This document shows positions 10,685-18,383 of a stretch of DNA of 64,000 bases, piece by piece. How positions within the stretch are numbered: the first letter of the stretch is position 1; each line of letters begins with the position of its first letter. The stretch is from Planctomycetota bacterium (GTDB lineage Bacteria > Planctomycetota > Planctomycetia > Pirellulales > Pirellulaceae). A program made the position numbers and the translations under genes. The stretch is from NCBI GenBank assembly GCA_016872775.1, contig VGZA01000010.1, forward strand, positions 50,829 through 114,828, read 5' to 3'. Under the pieces are notes generated by a model that was not told where the DNA came from, made no database searches, and saw only the letters and a list, made by a program, of their open reading frames with translations.

Positions 10685-12019
10685 ATGCCTGCCGATCTGA
10701 AGAACGAAGACCAATGTCGTTCGCGAGTACTTTGGCTTTCCACGCTTGCATTCACGGTACTATTCGCCGTGTGGCTGATGCTGGGAGTATTGGGCTTGAA
10801 GATCAAGGCTGACCCGCAACTAATGCTGGGAGGCTTGGCCGAGCAGTTGAGCGAGTCGGCTGCGCGGGCTGAGATCGAATCGCGATTCGAATGGCTGCTG
10901 GCCGTTTCGATCCTGGCGGGGGCGCTGCCGCGATTGAACTTCGGAATCTGGGCGGACCGATTCGGCGGTCGCAACGTAATGGTCGCGTTACTGGTCGGCT
11001 GCGCATTGCCAACCGTTTGGCTGGCGTACGCCAGCAGCTTTGGCGAACTCCTAGTCTGCGCCGCGCTGTTTGGTCTGGCGGGGAATTCTTTTTCCGTCGG
11101 TATCGCCTGGAATTCTGCCTGGTTCCCCGCGGAGCGCAAGGGCACGGCTCTGGGGATTTTTGGCGCCGGTAACGTGGGCGCTTCAGGTAGTAAGTTGCTG
11201 ATCGTACTTGCCCCAAGTTTACTCACGCTGGTTCCACCGGCGGGATTCTTCGGCGGTTGGTTGCCGGGAGGTTGGCGCATCGTTCCGTTGATCTATAGCG
11301 TCCTTCTGCTGCTGACAGCACTGGCGATCGTCGCTCTCTGTCCGCGGCGCGACCCGCGGCCAGCCGAGGAACGATCCCTGGCGGTACTGCTTGAACCATT
11401 GAAGTTCATGCAGGTCTGGCGCTTCGGACTGTACTATGTGGTGGTGTTTGGCGCCTATGTCGCGCTGTCCGCCTGGCTGCCAAACTACTATGTGAATACG
11501 TTCGGGCTCAGTCTGGTTTCCGCTTCGCTGTTGACCGCCGTTTTTATTTTCCCGGCAAGCCTGCTGCGGCCGCTCGGCGGATGGCTGTCCGACAAATATG
11601 GCCCCCGCACCGTTACCTACGCGGTCTTTGTTGTCATGACACTGGCGACAATTCCACTTTGCTTTCCCCCCAGCTATCTCGCCATCGACGCACGAGGCTT
11701 TGCGGCACTGCTGTTCGTCGTCGCGGTCGGTATGGGAATCGGCAAGGCGAGCGTCTTCAAGTACATTCCCAATTACTATCCTCGGGATGTAGGCGCCGTC
11801 GGCGGATTGGTTGGATTGATCGGAGGACTCGGCGGCTTCTGGCTGCCGAAGGCGTTCGGCTTCCTCGGCCGCGCCACTGGATTCCCGCAAGCCGCCTTTC
11901 TGGCAATGCTCGCCATCTCCGCCGGCAGCCTGCTCTGGCTGCACCTCACCGTCCGCGCCATCTCGCTCGCCCAGCGCCGGATGAATTTGGACAATGGGCT
12001 GCAGGTTACTACGGGATAG
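10685..12019 (+). CDS. Nitrate/nitrite transporter, NNP family of MFS
   Basis: A 444-residue, 12-helix major facilitator. The NNP signature is clear: AGNSFSVGIAWNSAWFP followed by GTALGIFGAGNVGAS in the fifth-helix region, and the matching C-terminal glycine-rich stretch GAVGGLVGLIGGLGGFWLP. It imports nitrate, possibly exchanging nitrite. The ATG at 10685 gives a normal N-terminus; a TTG at 10646 overlapping the nirBD stop would add 13 residues. As the last gene of the cluster it supplies substrate to the nitrate and nitrite reductases encoded upstream. Confidence 0.92.
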   Translation: MPADLKNEDQCRSRVLWLSTLAFTVLFAVWLMLGVLGLKIKADPQLMLGGLAEQLSESAARAEIESRFEWLLAVSILAGALPRLNFGIWADRFGGRNVMVALLVGCALPTVWLAYASSFGELLVCAALFGLAGNSFSVGIAWNSAWFPAERKGTALGIFGAGNVGASGSKLLIVLAPSLLTLVPPAGFFGGWLPGGWRIVPLIYSVLLLLTALAIVALCPRRDPRPAEERSLAVLLEPLKFMQVWRFGLYYVVVFGAYVALSAWLPNYYVNTFGLSLVSASLLTAVFIFPASLLRPLGGWLSDKYGPRTVTYAVFVVMTLATIPLCFPPSYLAIDARGFAALLFVVAVGMGIGKASVFKYIPNYYPRDVGAVGGLVGLIGGLGGFWLPKAFGFLGRATGFPQAAFLAMLAISAGSLLWLHLTVRAISLAQRRMNLDNGLQVTTG

Positions 12020-12138
12020 GGGGGTCGGGGATCGAGTGAGGTGCGGATAGATCGCAGAAATCGCCGTGCGAACCCCTTCTCGCGGCCCTCCGGGATTTGT
12101 CGCGATTCATGCTACAATCGCCCTCGAGGAGACATACC

Positions 12139-13530
12139 ATGCATCGCGCCGTTTCACTCGCATTCGCATCCGCCCTTTGCTTCCTTTTGATCGACTGGAC
12201 CGCACGTCCCATTCGTGCCGACGAAGCGCCGCGTTTGCGGGTGATCAAAGCGGGCAGATTGTTCGATGGCGGCGGCGAGGACTATCGGGCGAATGTGGCG
12301 ATCCTGATTGAGGGCGATCGGATCAAGGAACTGGTCCCGGTGGCGGAACTCGCGATTGCGCCGGAAGTGGCGGCGGGAGTGGAGGTGATCGACCTGTCGG
12401 GCGCTACCGTGCTGCCAGGGCTGATCGACTGCCACACCCATCTGTCGGGCCGAGCGGACCGCTATGACGAAATTTACCGGTTCAAGAGCACGCCCTATTC
12501 CGGCGCATTTGCCGCCGTGGTTCATGCCCGCAAGACGCTTGACGCTGGATTCACGACGGTCCGCGATGTGGGCTCGCGGCCGTTCCTGGCGGTCGATCTG
12601 CGCGAGGCGATCGAGGAAGGGTTCATTGACGGTCCGCGTGTCGTCGCCAGCGGACCGGCGATTTCGATGACGGGTGGCCACGGCGATTTGAATCGTTTTG
12701 CGCCGCAGGTGCGCGTCGCGCTTTTTCCCAATGAGCGGGATTTCCAGATCGCGGACGGTCCGGACCAGGTACGGCAAGTGGTGCGGGCACAGATCAAACA
12801 TGGGGTCGACCTGATCAAAATCTGTGCCACGGGAGGCGTGCTCTCGCGCGGCAACTCGCCGGGCGCCGCGCAGTTCACGATCGACGAACTTCGCGCCGCG
12901 GTCGAAGAAGCCCACGCGGCCGGCCGCAAGGTGGCGGCCCATGCGCACGGCGCCCAGGGCATCAAGAATGCGCTCGTGGCCGGCGTCGACTCGATCGAAC
13001 ATGGCAGTTTGATTGACGAGGAAGGGATCCAGATGATGGTCCGGCAAGGGGCCTGGCTGGTGGCCGACATTTACAACGACGATTATCTGCTTGGAAAGGC
13101 GATCGAGTTCAAACTTCCTCAGGAATCGATCGACAAGGAGCGGGAGATCGGGCAGCTGCAGCGCGACAATTTCGCGCGGGCGGTCAAGGCGGGCGTCAAA
13201 ATCGCCTTCGGCACCGATGCGGGTGTCTACCCACACGGTGACAATGCCAGGCAGTTCGCCTACATGGTGCAGTACGGCTTGACGCCGGCGCAAGCGATCC
13301 GCTCGGCCACGTCGGATGCCGCGGAGCTCTTGGGTCGTTCCAAACAGCTCGGCCGCATCGCACCCGGAATGTTCGCCGATCTGGTCGCGGTCGAGGGCGA
13401 CCCGCTGCGGGACGTTCGGGCTCTGGAGAACGTCGGATTCGTGATGAAGGGCGGAGCGACGATGAAAGATCAGTTGAACTCCCGGGCTCGTCGATCGTCG
13501 GAGAATCCTGCACCAGCGACAGCGAGATAG
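12139..13530 (+). CDS. Secreted metal-dependent amidohydrolase
   Basis: 463 residues starting at the ATG at 12139, which follows the ribosome site GAGGAG at good spacing; an open frame to 12097 exists but has no support. Residues 1-28 form a signal peptide. The amidohydrolase-superfamily metal site is complete: HTH in DCHTHLSG, a lysine in DLIKICATGG that would be carboxylated, two histidines in AAHAHGAQG and SIEHGS, and the aspartate in FGTDAGV. The layout resembles imidazolonepropionase-like/Xaa-Pro dipeptidase (prolidase) subfamilies, which hydrolyse amide bonds such as dipeptides. The substrate is not determined. It is probably monocistronic. Confidence 0.9.
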   Translation: MHRAVSLAFASALCFLLIDWTARPIRADEAPRLRVIKAGRLFDGGGEDYRANVAILIEGDRIKELVPVAELAIAPEVAAGVEVIDLSGATVLPGLIDCHTHLSGRADRYDEIYRFKSTPYSGAFAAVVHARKTLDAGFTTVRDVGSRPFLAVDLREAIEEGFIDGPRVVASGPAISMTGGHGDLNRFAPQVRVALFPNERDFQIADGPDQVRQVVRAQIKHGVDLIKICATGGVLSRGNSPGAAQFTIDELRAAVEEAHAAGRKVAAHAHGAQGIKNALVAGVDSIEHGSLIDEEGIQMMVRQGAWLVADIYNDDYLLGKAIEFKLPQESIDKEREIGQLQRDNFARAVKAGVKIAFGTDAGVYPHGDNARQFAYMVQYGLTPAQAIRSATSDAAELLGRSKQLGRIAPGMFADLVAVEGDPLRDVRALENVGFVMKGGATMKDQLNSRARRSSENPAPATAR

Positions 13531-13625
13531 TTGAGCCGGCAGCCCGATCCTGCTCGGTGCTGTCGGTGTACTCTGTGGCTTTTGGTACTCAGGCCTCGGT
13601 TCAACCGGCCGGTTAAGACTTGTCG

Positions 13626-13982
13626 CTAGCCGAGTTCAAAAAACGACTCCTTGCCCAGGTGCCGCACAGACATCGCTAGCAGGGTTGTTAGTGGCGCTGG
13701 ACCCGCGAGGAAATACCATCCATCAACGGAACTCCGCAAGCACCAGCGTTCCAGGCGAAAAAGCCGCGCTTCAGGGTCATGAAGCGTTAATCGGAGCATT
13801 GGCAAGTACCGCGAACGCACGATCATTTCAGTTCGCGCCGCCGCTCTTCGCTGATCGTCCATCCTCCACGTTGCCAGCTTGTCAATGAGTTTGTCCAGGT
13901 CACGTCCATGAATGTCAGGAATGTGGATGACGAGGGAGTCGTCATAAACGTCAATCGCAAAGTGTTCGAGGTGCGCCAGTTC
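13626..13982 (-). pseudogene. Hypothetical gene remnant lacking a start
   Basis: On the minus strand an open frame of about 119 codons ends at 13626 and reads plausibly as protein (AHLEHFAIDVYDDSLVIHIPD, RYLPMLRLTLHDPEARLFRL, GWYFLAGPAPLTTLLAMSVRHLG). The only ATG is internal at 13862, giving 78 residues. Upstream the frame runs into the hairpin repeat at 13984-14011 and then a stop near 14046. The repeat seems to have replaced the 5' end, leaving a truncated gene. The family is not recognised. Confidence 0.35.
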
Positions 13983-13983
13983 G

Positions 13984-14011
13984 CCCCTCTCCCAGTACTC
14001 TGGGAGAGGGG
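13984..14011. repeat. Perfect 12-bp hairpin repeat
   Basis: CCCCTCTCCCAG, a TACT loop, then CTGGGAGAGGGG form a perfect 12-bp stem. It is followed by a G-rich run (GGCGGGGGTGAAGG). It resembles dispersed intergenic elements of planctomycete genomes and here interrupts the remnant gene on the minus strand. No U-tract follows on either strand, so a terminator role is not evident. Confidence 0.7.
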
Positions 14012-14147
14012 GCGGGGGTGAAGGAACGGAAGGGGCATAGCGCTACGCTGTTGGCAGATGGAGCCGCACCCTTTTGCGACCGTCCACCTGCCGACGGCGT
14101 TCCCAGGGGAACATACAACAGCAAGATTCCCGTACGGAAGTTTCAAC

Positions 14148-14251
14148 GTAGGATGGGCCTCCAGGCTCGTCCGTAAGTGCGAATTGGCGTCGCGAAAAAG
14201 AACGAGCTTTAGGGGGCCAGCGCGAGAGACGGGGCAGGAGACCCGTCCTAC
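14148..14251. repeat. MITE-like element with imperfect terminal inverted repeats
   Basis: The left end GTAGGATGGGCCTCCAGGC and the right end, read on the other strand as GTAGGACGGGTCTCCTGCC, match over about 23 bp with five or six differences. They enclose roughly 60 bp with no gene. The size and structure are those of a miniature inverted-repeat element. It lies just downstream of a weak minus-strand gene. No target-site duplication was proven. Confidence 0.5.
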
Positions 14252-14258
14252 GTAGGAT

Positions 14259-14726
14259 TCACTCGGCTATGTTGGATGAACGACTCTCCAGCAGCAGCGG
14301 CGGAACGCTAACCGGCGCTTCGTCGGTCCATTGAATTGTTTCGGGCAGCCTGGTGTCATCGGACGGAACCTCGAATGCCACTGCGAACAGCATCCGCGCA
14401 TCAGGCGGGATGCGATCCGACGAAAAACTAATGTAGCGGCTGGCGAAGCTGGCAATCATTGGTGAAGACCATGGCCCGTACGAAGGGCTAATGGCAATAG
14501 ATCTCGGCATCGATGCCCTTGCTTTTGCACTCAATGAGCCTCGCCGAAAGGCGAGTTTCCCAATGTCGGCCAATATACACCTGGGAGAAATCACCGTTCG
14601 CAATTCGCTCGATTGGGTTTTCTCGCGGTTTTCAGACTTTCTACGGATGGCGTCACCATCAAATAAGGTCGATGGCACAGAATTGAAAGTGCCATCCTCT
14701 ACACGGAAAAGGATGTCGAACATCAC
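14259..14726 (-). CDS. Hypothetical protein, doubtful
   Basis: A 155-residue minus-strand frame begins at a GTG/ATG pair and is bounded by a stop shortly upstream. Its second half looks protein-like (SYGPWSSPMIASFASRYISF, DARMLFAVAFEVPSDD, LPETIQWTDEAPVSVPPLL), while the first half is serine- and arginine-rich and less convincing. No family, signal peptide or membrane segment is recognised. The opposite strand has a competing 143-codon frame (14491-14922). Base composition is clearly lower in GC than the flanking operons, so this may be a decaying or acquired gene. Confidence 0.35.
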   Translation of the reverse strand: MMFDILFRVEDGTFNSVPSTLFDGDAIRRKSENREKTQSSELRTVISPRCILADIGKLAFRRGSLSAKARASMPRSIAISPSYGPWSSPMIASFASRYISFSSDRIPPDARMLFAVAFEVPSDDTRLPETIQWTDEAPVSVPPLLLESRSSNIAE

Positions 14727-15046
14727 AACCTTGGAGACGTTGCAGGTTGATCAGTACTTCAGTGAAGAAGGAGATGCTCCGGGTAAGAGAACAGATGATC
14801 ACGAGAACTCCTTCTCGACCGGAGGGAATGATACGCCTGTGGCTGAAACGGACGACGGTACTAAAACGAGTACAAGCAAGTCAAAGGCGTCGAACATGGG
14901 CCGCCTTGGTGCAAGGAAATAGCAACGAAACAGAACTTCCTATATCGAACCTTGACGACTTTTCACAGCCTCGTACAGCGTTGATGTCGTCTTGAAAGCA
15001 ACCCTCGTTAGTCAGTAACTAGCATTCGGAATGGCCGTCGACAACA
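14727..15046. other. Low-GC stretch without a supported gene
   Basis: About 320 bp with visibly more A and T than the rest of the window. Short open frames on the plus strand (14491-14922 and 14747-14995) have no protein-like pattern. No RNA gene or promoter was recognised. Confidence 0.4.
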
Positions 15047-15629
15047 ATGTCTGGACAACATCCAACGCAGACGATGCTTGACCAATTGCTCGGGCGCCTT
15101 GGACTATATGTGGGCGGTGCCGACAAGGCGTTTGGGCAGATCCAGGGCAGCCCGGTGACGATGACGATACTGAGTATGCAGCCACTCGGACTGCTTTTTG
15201 GCTTCAAGATTCAGTCACAGCACGCCGCGAAAATTGCCTTGCCCGAGGATGTCGCTGAGCTCGTCGACAAGAACCTCGCCAAAGTTTCACTCAAAGACGG
15301 CATCGCCTGGCTCTCCTTGGACGATTTGAGCGATGAGTCCAGCGCATCGATCGAACGCCGCATCCACCGTTTCGCGGAGTCACTCGCGGAGGCAGATATC
15401 CGGCTGCCAGCCGGCTGTGCGCAGTGCAGGTCCGATTGTGAAGTCGTCCTGGTCTACGTCGCTGTGGTGGCTGATGGATGCATTCCTGGCCTGGAGACAG
15501 AATGACGAGATCGCGCTTGAATTTTATGACTTTTGGATCGTCTTCGCGCTGCTCGCGGTGATCGCCGGCGCAATCGGGTATCCGCTTGGCGCTTTTTTAT
15601 CGCGGTCGGGCAGGTTTTCCGGGTCTTAA
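15047..15629 (+). pseudogene. Hypothetical membrane protein gene, probably frameshifted
   Basis: The first 152 codons (15047-15505) read as a good N-terminal domain (TMLDQLLGRLGLYVGGADKAF, RRIHRFAESLAEADIRLPAGCAQC) and then become poor. From about 15445 the coding signal moves to another frame, which carries an amphipathic part and a membrane helix (FWIVFALLAVIAGAIGYPLG) ending at 15629. A CxxC pair followed by a transmembrane segment suggests an original protein with a zinc-ribbon-like knuckle and a C-terminal helix, with sequence lost and the frame shifted between the two. No named family is recognised. Confidence 0.45.
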
Positions 15630-15722
15630 CTCCAGACTGAATCGAAGTACCTGCTTGTTTCCTGCCGGGCAACGAGAGTATTCTTGGATCGGTATCCGCC
15701 ACGCCCGCGTTGGGAATTCTCG

Positions 15723-17075
15723 ATGGAAGTGTCTGCCGAGATCGATCCGGTCCAGGACCCGCATCTGCCGCCGATGGGGCAGTTGGGGGATCTGTATTTT
15801 CCCCGGGTACCACAATCGATGGCCGAAGCCCGCTTGGACGACGGCATCCTGGCCGACCTGGCGATCAAGTTTGTCTACACCATGAATCGGTTTACGCCCA
15901 GCTGGCTGGGCGAGCGACTGGTGGTTTCGCCAACCGTAACCGCCGAAGTCGTCAACCAACTTGCGATGGATGGACTGATCGAAGAGACGATGGCGACCAG
16001 CATGGGCCAGGCCGTCTATCGGATCAGCGATCGAGGCCGACGGCATGCCGAACGGGCCATCGAAGTCTGTGGCTACGTCGGCCCCGCGCCGGTCAGCCTG
16101 GAAGCCTACTCGGCGATGGTGCGTTGGGAGTTCGCGCATACTCCGCGAGTGACATCCGAAAATGTCAGCGCAGCGCTGGCCGATATGGTGCTGACACCGC
16201 GGGCGGTCGAGATCGCCGGGCTGGCGGTCTCCTCCGGCCGCAGCTTGTTTCTCCACGGTCCGTCCGGAAACGGCAAGAGCAGCCTGGGACGCAAGATCCA
16301 CAGCGCGCTGCAGGGCGATTACTGGATTCCGTATTGTATCTCGGTCCGAGGCAGCGTGATCCGGTTCTACGACGAACAGGTCCACGAGCGCGTCCCGTTC
16401 GGGTTGGAAGGGCTGGCCGACATCGACCAGCGATGGATCCGCGTCCGCCGACCGCTGGTCGTGGTCGGGGGTGAGTTGACACTCGAATATCTCGACCTGG
16501 TCTACAGCGCGTCGCTGCGCTATTACGAAGCACCGCCTCATCTGAAAGCCAACGGCGGACTGTTCCTGGTCGACGATTTCGGCCGCGAACGGGTCTCGCC
16601 ACACCAGTTGTTGAACCGTTTCATTACACCGATGGAGCACCATTTCGACTATTTCACCTTGGTGACCGGCCAGAAGATCCAGGTGCCGCTGCGGCATGTG
16701 CTGATCATCGCCACGAACCTCAGTATGGAGGCGGTGACCGATCCGGCCTTCCTCCGCCGGATGGGATATCGGTTATTGCTGAACGCGCCGACGCCGGAGC
16801 AATACGCGCGCATCTTTCGCGACTATGCCCAGAAACATGGCGTGACCGTTTCCGGCGAAGTGCTGGACGGGTTGTTCGAACGATACCGGATACAGCAGCG
16901 GGAATTGCGCGCCTGTGAACCTCGGGACCTAATCGAGCGTGCGCGCGACATTTGCCGGTTTCATGGCAAGTCGCTGAAGCTGAATGCCAAGGTACTGGAC
17001 CTCGCCTGGAGAGGCTATTTCGGCACCGCGCGCACCACGGACAAGAAAGACACCGACGGCCCCGCACAGGGCTGA
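15723..17075 (+). CDS. AAA-type ATPase with N-terminal winged-helix region
   Basis: 450 residues from the ATG at 15723 (a TTG at 15684 is in frame but weaker). The N-terminal 130 residues contain a winged-helix-like stretch (LVVSPTVTAEVVNQLAMDGLIEE, QAVYRISDRGRRHAERAI). The ATPase core follows, with Walker A GPSGNGKSS near residue 180, Walker B LFLVDDFGRE near 283, a sensor-like IIATNLS and an arginine-rich AFLRRMGYRLLL segment. The C-terminal helical lid ends near 440. Such proteins couple ATP hydrolysis to remodelling of an unknown partner. No pilus or secretion genes lie beside it, so the role is open. Confidence 0.8.
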   Translation: MEVSAEIDPVQDPHLPPMGQLGDLYFPRVPQSMAEARLDDGILADLAIKFVYTMNRFTPSWLGERLVVSPTVTAEVVNQLAMDGLIEETMATSMGQAVYRISDRGRRHAERAIEVCGYVGPAPVSLEAYSAMVRWEFAHTPRVTSENVSAALADMVLTPRAVEIAGLAVSSGRSLFLHGPSGNGKSSLGRKIHSALQGDYWIPYCISVRGSVIRFYDEQVHERVPFGLEGLADIDQRWIRVRRPLVVVGGELTLEYLDLVYSASLRYYEAPPHLKANGGLFLVDDFGRERVSPHQLLNRFITPMEHHFDYFTLVTGQKIQVPLRHVLIIATNLSMEAVTDPAFLRRMGYRLLLNAPTPEQYARIFRDYAQKHGVTVSGEVLDGLFERYRIQQRELRACEPRDLIERARDICRFHGKSLKLNAKVLDLAWRGYFGTARTTDKKDTDGPAQG

Positions 17076-17200
17076 CGATGTGACATGTTCGGCGTCCACA
17101 ACCGCTCCTTCCACTCGCGCGACGCGGTAGGATGGCTCGCGGTGATTTCCTCCGTTCGTGCGTGATCGATTGCCGCAAACCGATTCTTCGGAGCATCCCT

Positions 17201-18376
17201 ATGCATCGTGCCGCTGTTCACACCCAGTTGTTTCTGTTGACCGCGTTATCCATCCTGTTGCATAGCGGCACCGCGGCTTCGGCGGAGCCGCTGGCGCGCG
17301 ACGAGTTTGTTCGTTTGCGGGAGTTGCTGCAGCCGGCCGAGAACGAGCTCTGGCGGATGATTCCCTGGCGGCTGTCGGTGCTGGAGGGCCAGCAGGCGGC
17401 TGCACGGCAGCACAAACCGATCTTTATCTGGGCGATGGATGGTCATCCCCTGGGCTGCACCTGAAACAACGGAGTGCTCGACCGTGCGTCGACCTTCGCC
17501 GATCAGGATATTGTCAGGATGCTTCAGAACGAGTTCATCGCCGTGGCGATCGATCAAGCCTACCAGCGCAGGCAACAGGACGCGGAGGGCGAGTTTTATC
17601 GCCAGATTGCCCGGCAAAGCCCGCGCAACAACTTCGAGAACACCACGCAGGGATTCTACGTGGCGACAGCGGGAGGCGAGCTGCTGCTGTTCAACAACAA
17701 TCGCGACCCCCAGAAGCTGCGCGACCTGCTGCGCAAGAAGCTCGCTGAATTCAAACGCAGTGCCGCCGCCAGCGCCACGGTGGGAGCGCTGGAAGCGGGC
17801 AAGCTCGACGCCCGGTTCAATCCGCGTCCGCCCGAGGGAGGATTAGTCGTTCGTGTGCGGGCAAAGGTATTGGACGGTTACGAGCCGACGGACGACGCGT
17901 TCAAGGCCATCTTCCAGTCGGCCCTGTCGCGCGACAATCTCTGGATCTCCAAAGCCGAGCATGAAGCGATGCTGCGCGGCAGCATTCCTGACGCCCTGCA
18001 GCGGCGGATCGCGCAATTCCATCTCGTCGATAACACGCGCGGAGAGCCGCCGATGTGGACCCCCGAGGAAGTTCGGCATCTGGCGATGCGGCTGGAAGGG
18101 GGCCAGATTCGCGGGTCGGTGCGGATGGAAACGGAGGATGGCAAGCGTGGATTCGAAGCGGAGATGTTTGGCGAATTCGAGGCGGAAGGCGCGACGATCC
18201 GAAGATGGGATCTGGTTGTACGGGGCGAGTTCTGGGGAGACGGGCCGTTCACGCGCGGCGCGCCGGCGGGCCGATTCCCGCTGGCAATCGCCTTCTCCCT
18301 GGCCGACGGAAGTGACGCGGCCGACGCGATTCCGCCTCAGGCGTCCCGCGGCTGGCCACAAGGATATCTGCGCTGA
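17201..18376 (+). CDS. Secreted thioredoxin-fold protein with in-frame UGA (candidate selenoprotein)
   Basis: Read through a single UGA at 17462-17464, one continuous frame encodes 391 residues from the ATG at 17201. Residues 1-28 are a signal peptide. Residues 70-170 follow a thioredoxin-like order: a hydrophobic strand KPIFIWAMD, a redox-type turn GHPLGCT-UGA-NNG with Cys86 and the UGA at codon 88, a helix, then EFIAVAIDQ. The second half (210-391) is an unrecognised domain ending in RGWPQGYLR. Coding quality is equally good on both sides of the UGA and no other stop occurs, unlike ordinary pseudogenes in this window. A stem-loop lies at the expected distance after the UGA. If UGA is not read as selenocysteine, the products are an 87-residue fragment and a downstream frame from about 17474. 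Confidence 0.65.
17478..17492 (+). promoter_or_regulatory. Candidate bacterial SECIS stem-loop
   Basis: TCGAC, a five-base loop CGTGC, then GTCGA form a perfect 5-bp stem starting 14 bases after the UGA. The apical loop contains G at +20 and +22 from the UGA, inside the spacing window known for SelB-dependent SECIS hairpins such as that of E. coli fdhF. The lower stem is weak (G-C pair after a C-C mismatch). This is suggestive, not diagnostic. Confidence 0.4.
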
Positions 18377-18383
18377 ACAGGGC

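Noticed and set aside
13531..15046. Possible noncoding RNA genes in the gene-poor region
   Set aside because: No tRNA cloverleaf, rRNA or known structured RNA was recognisable; only the hairpin and inverted repeat stand out.
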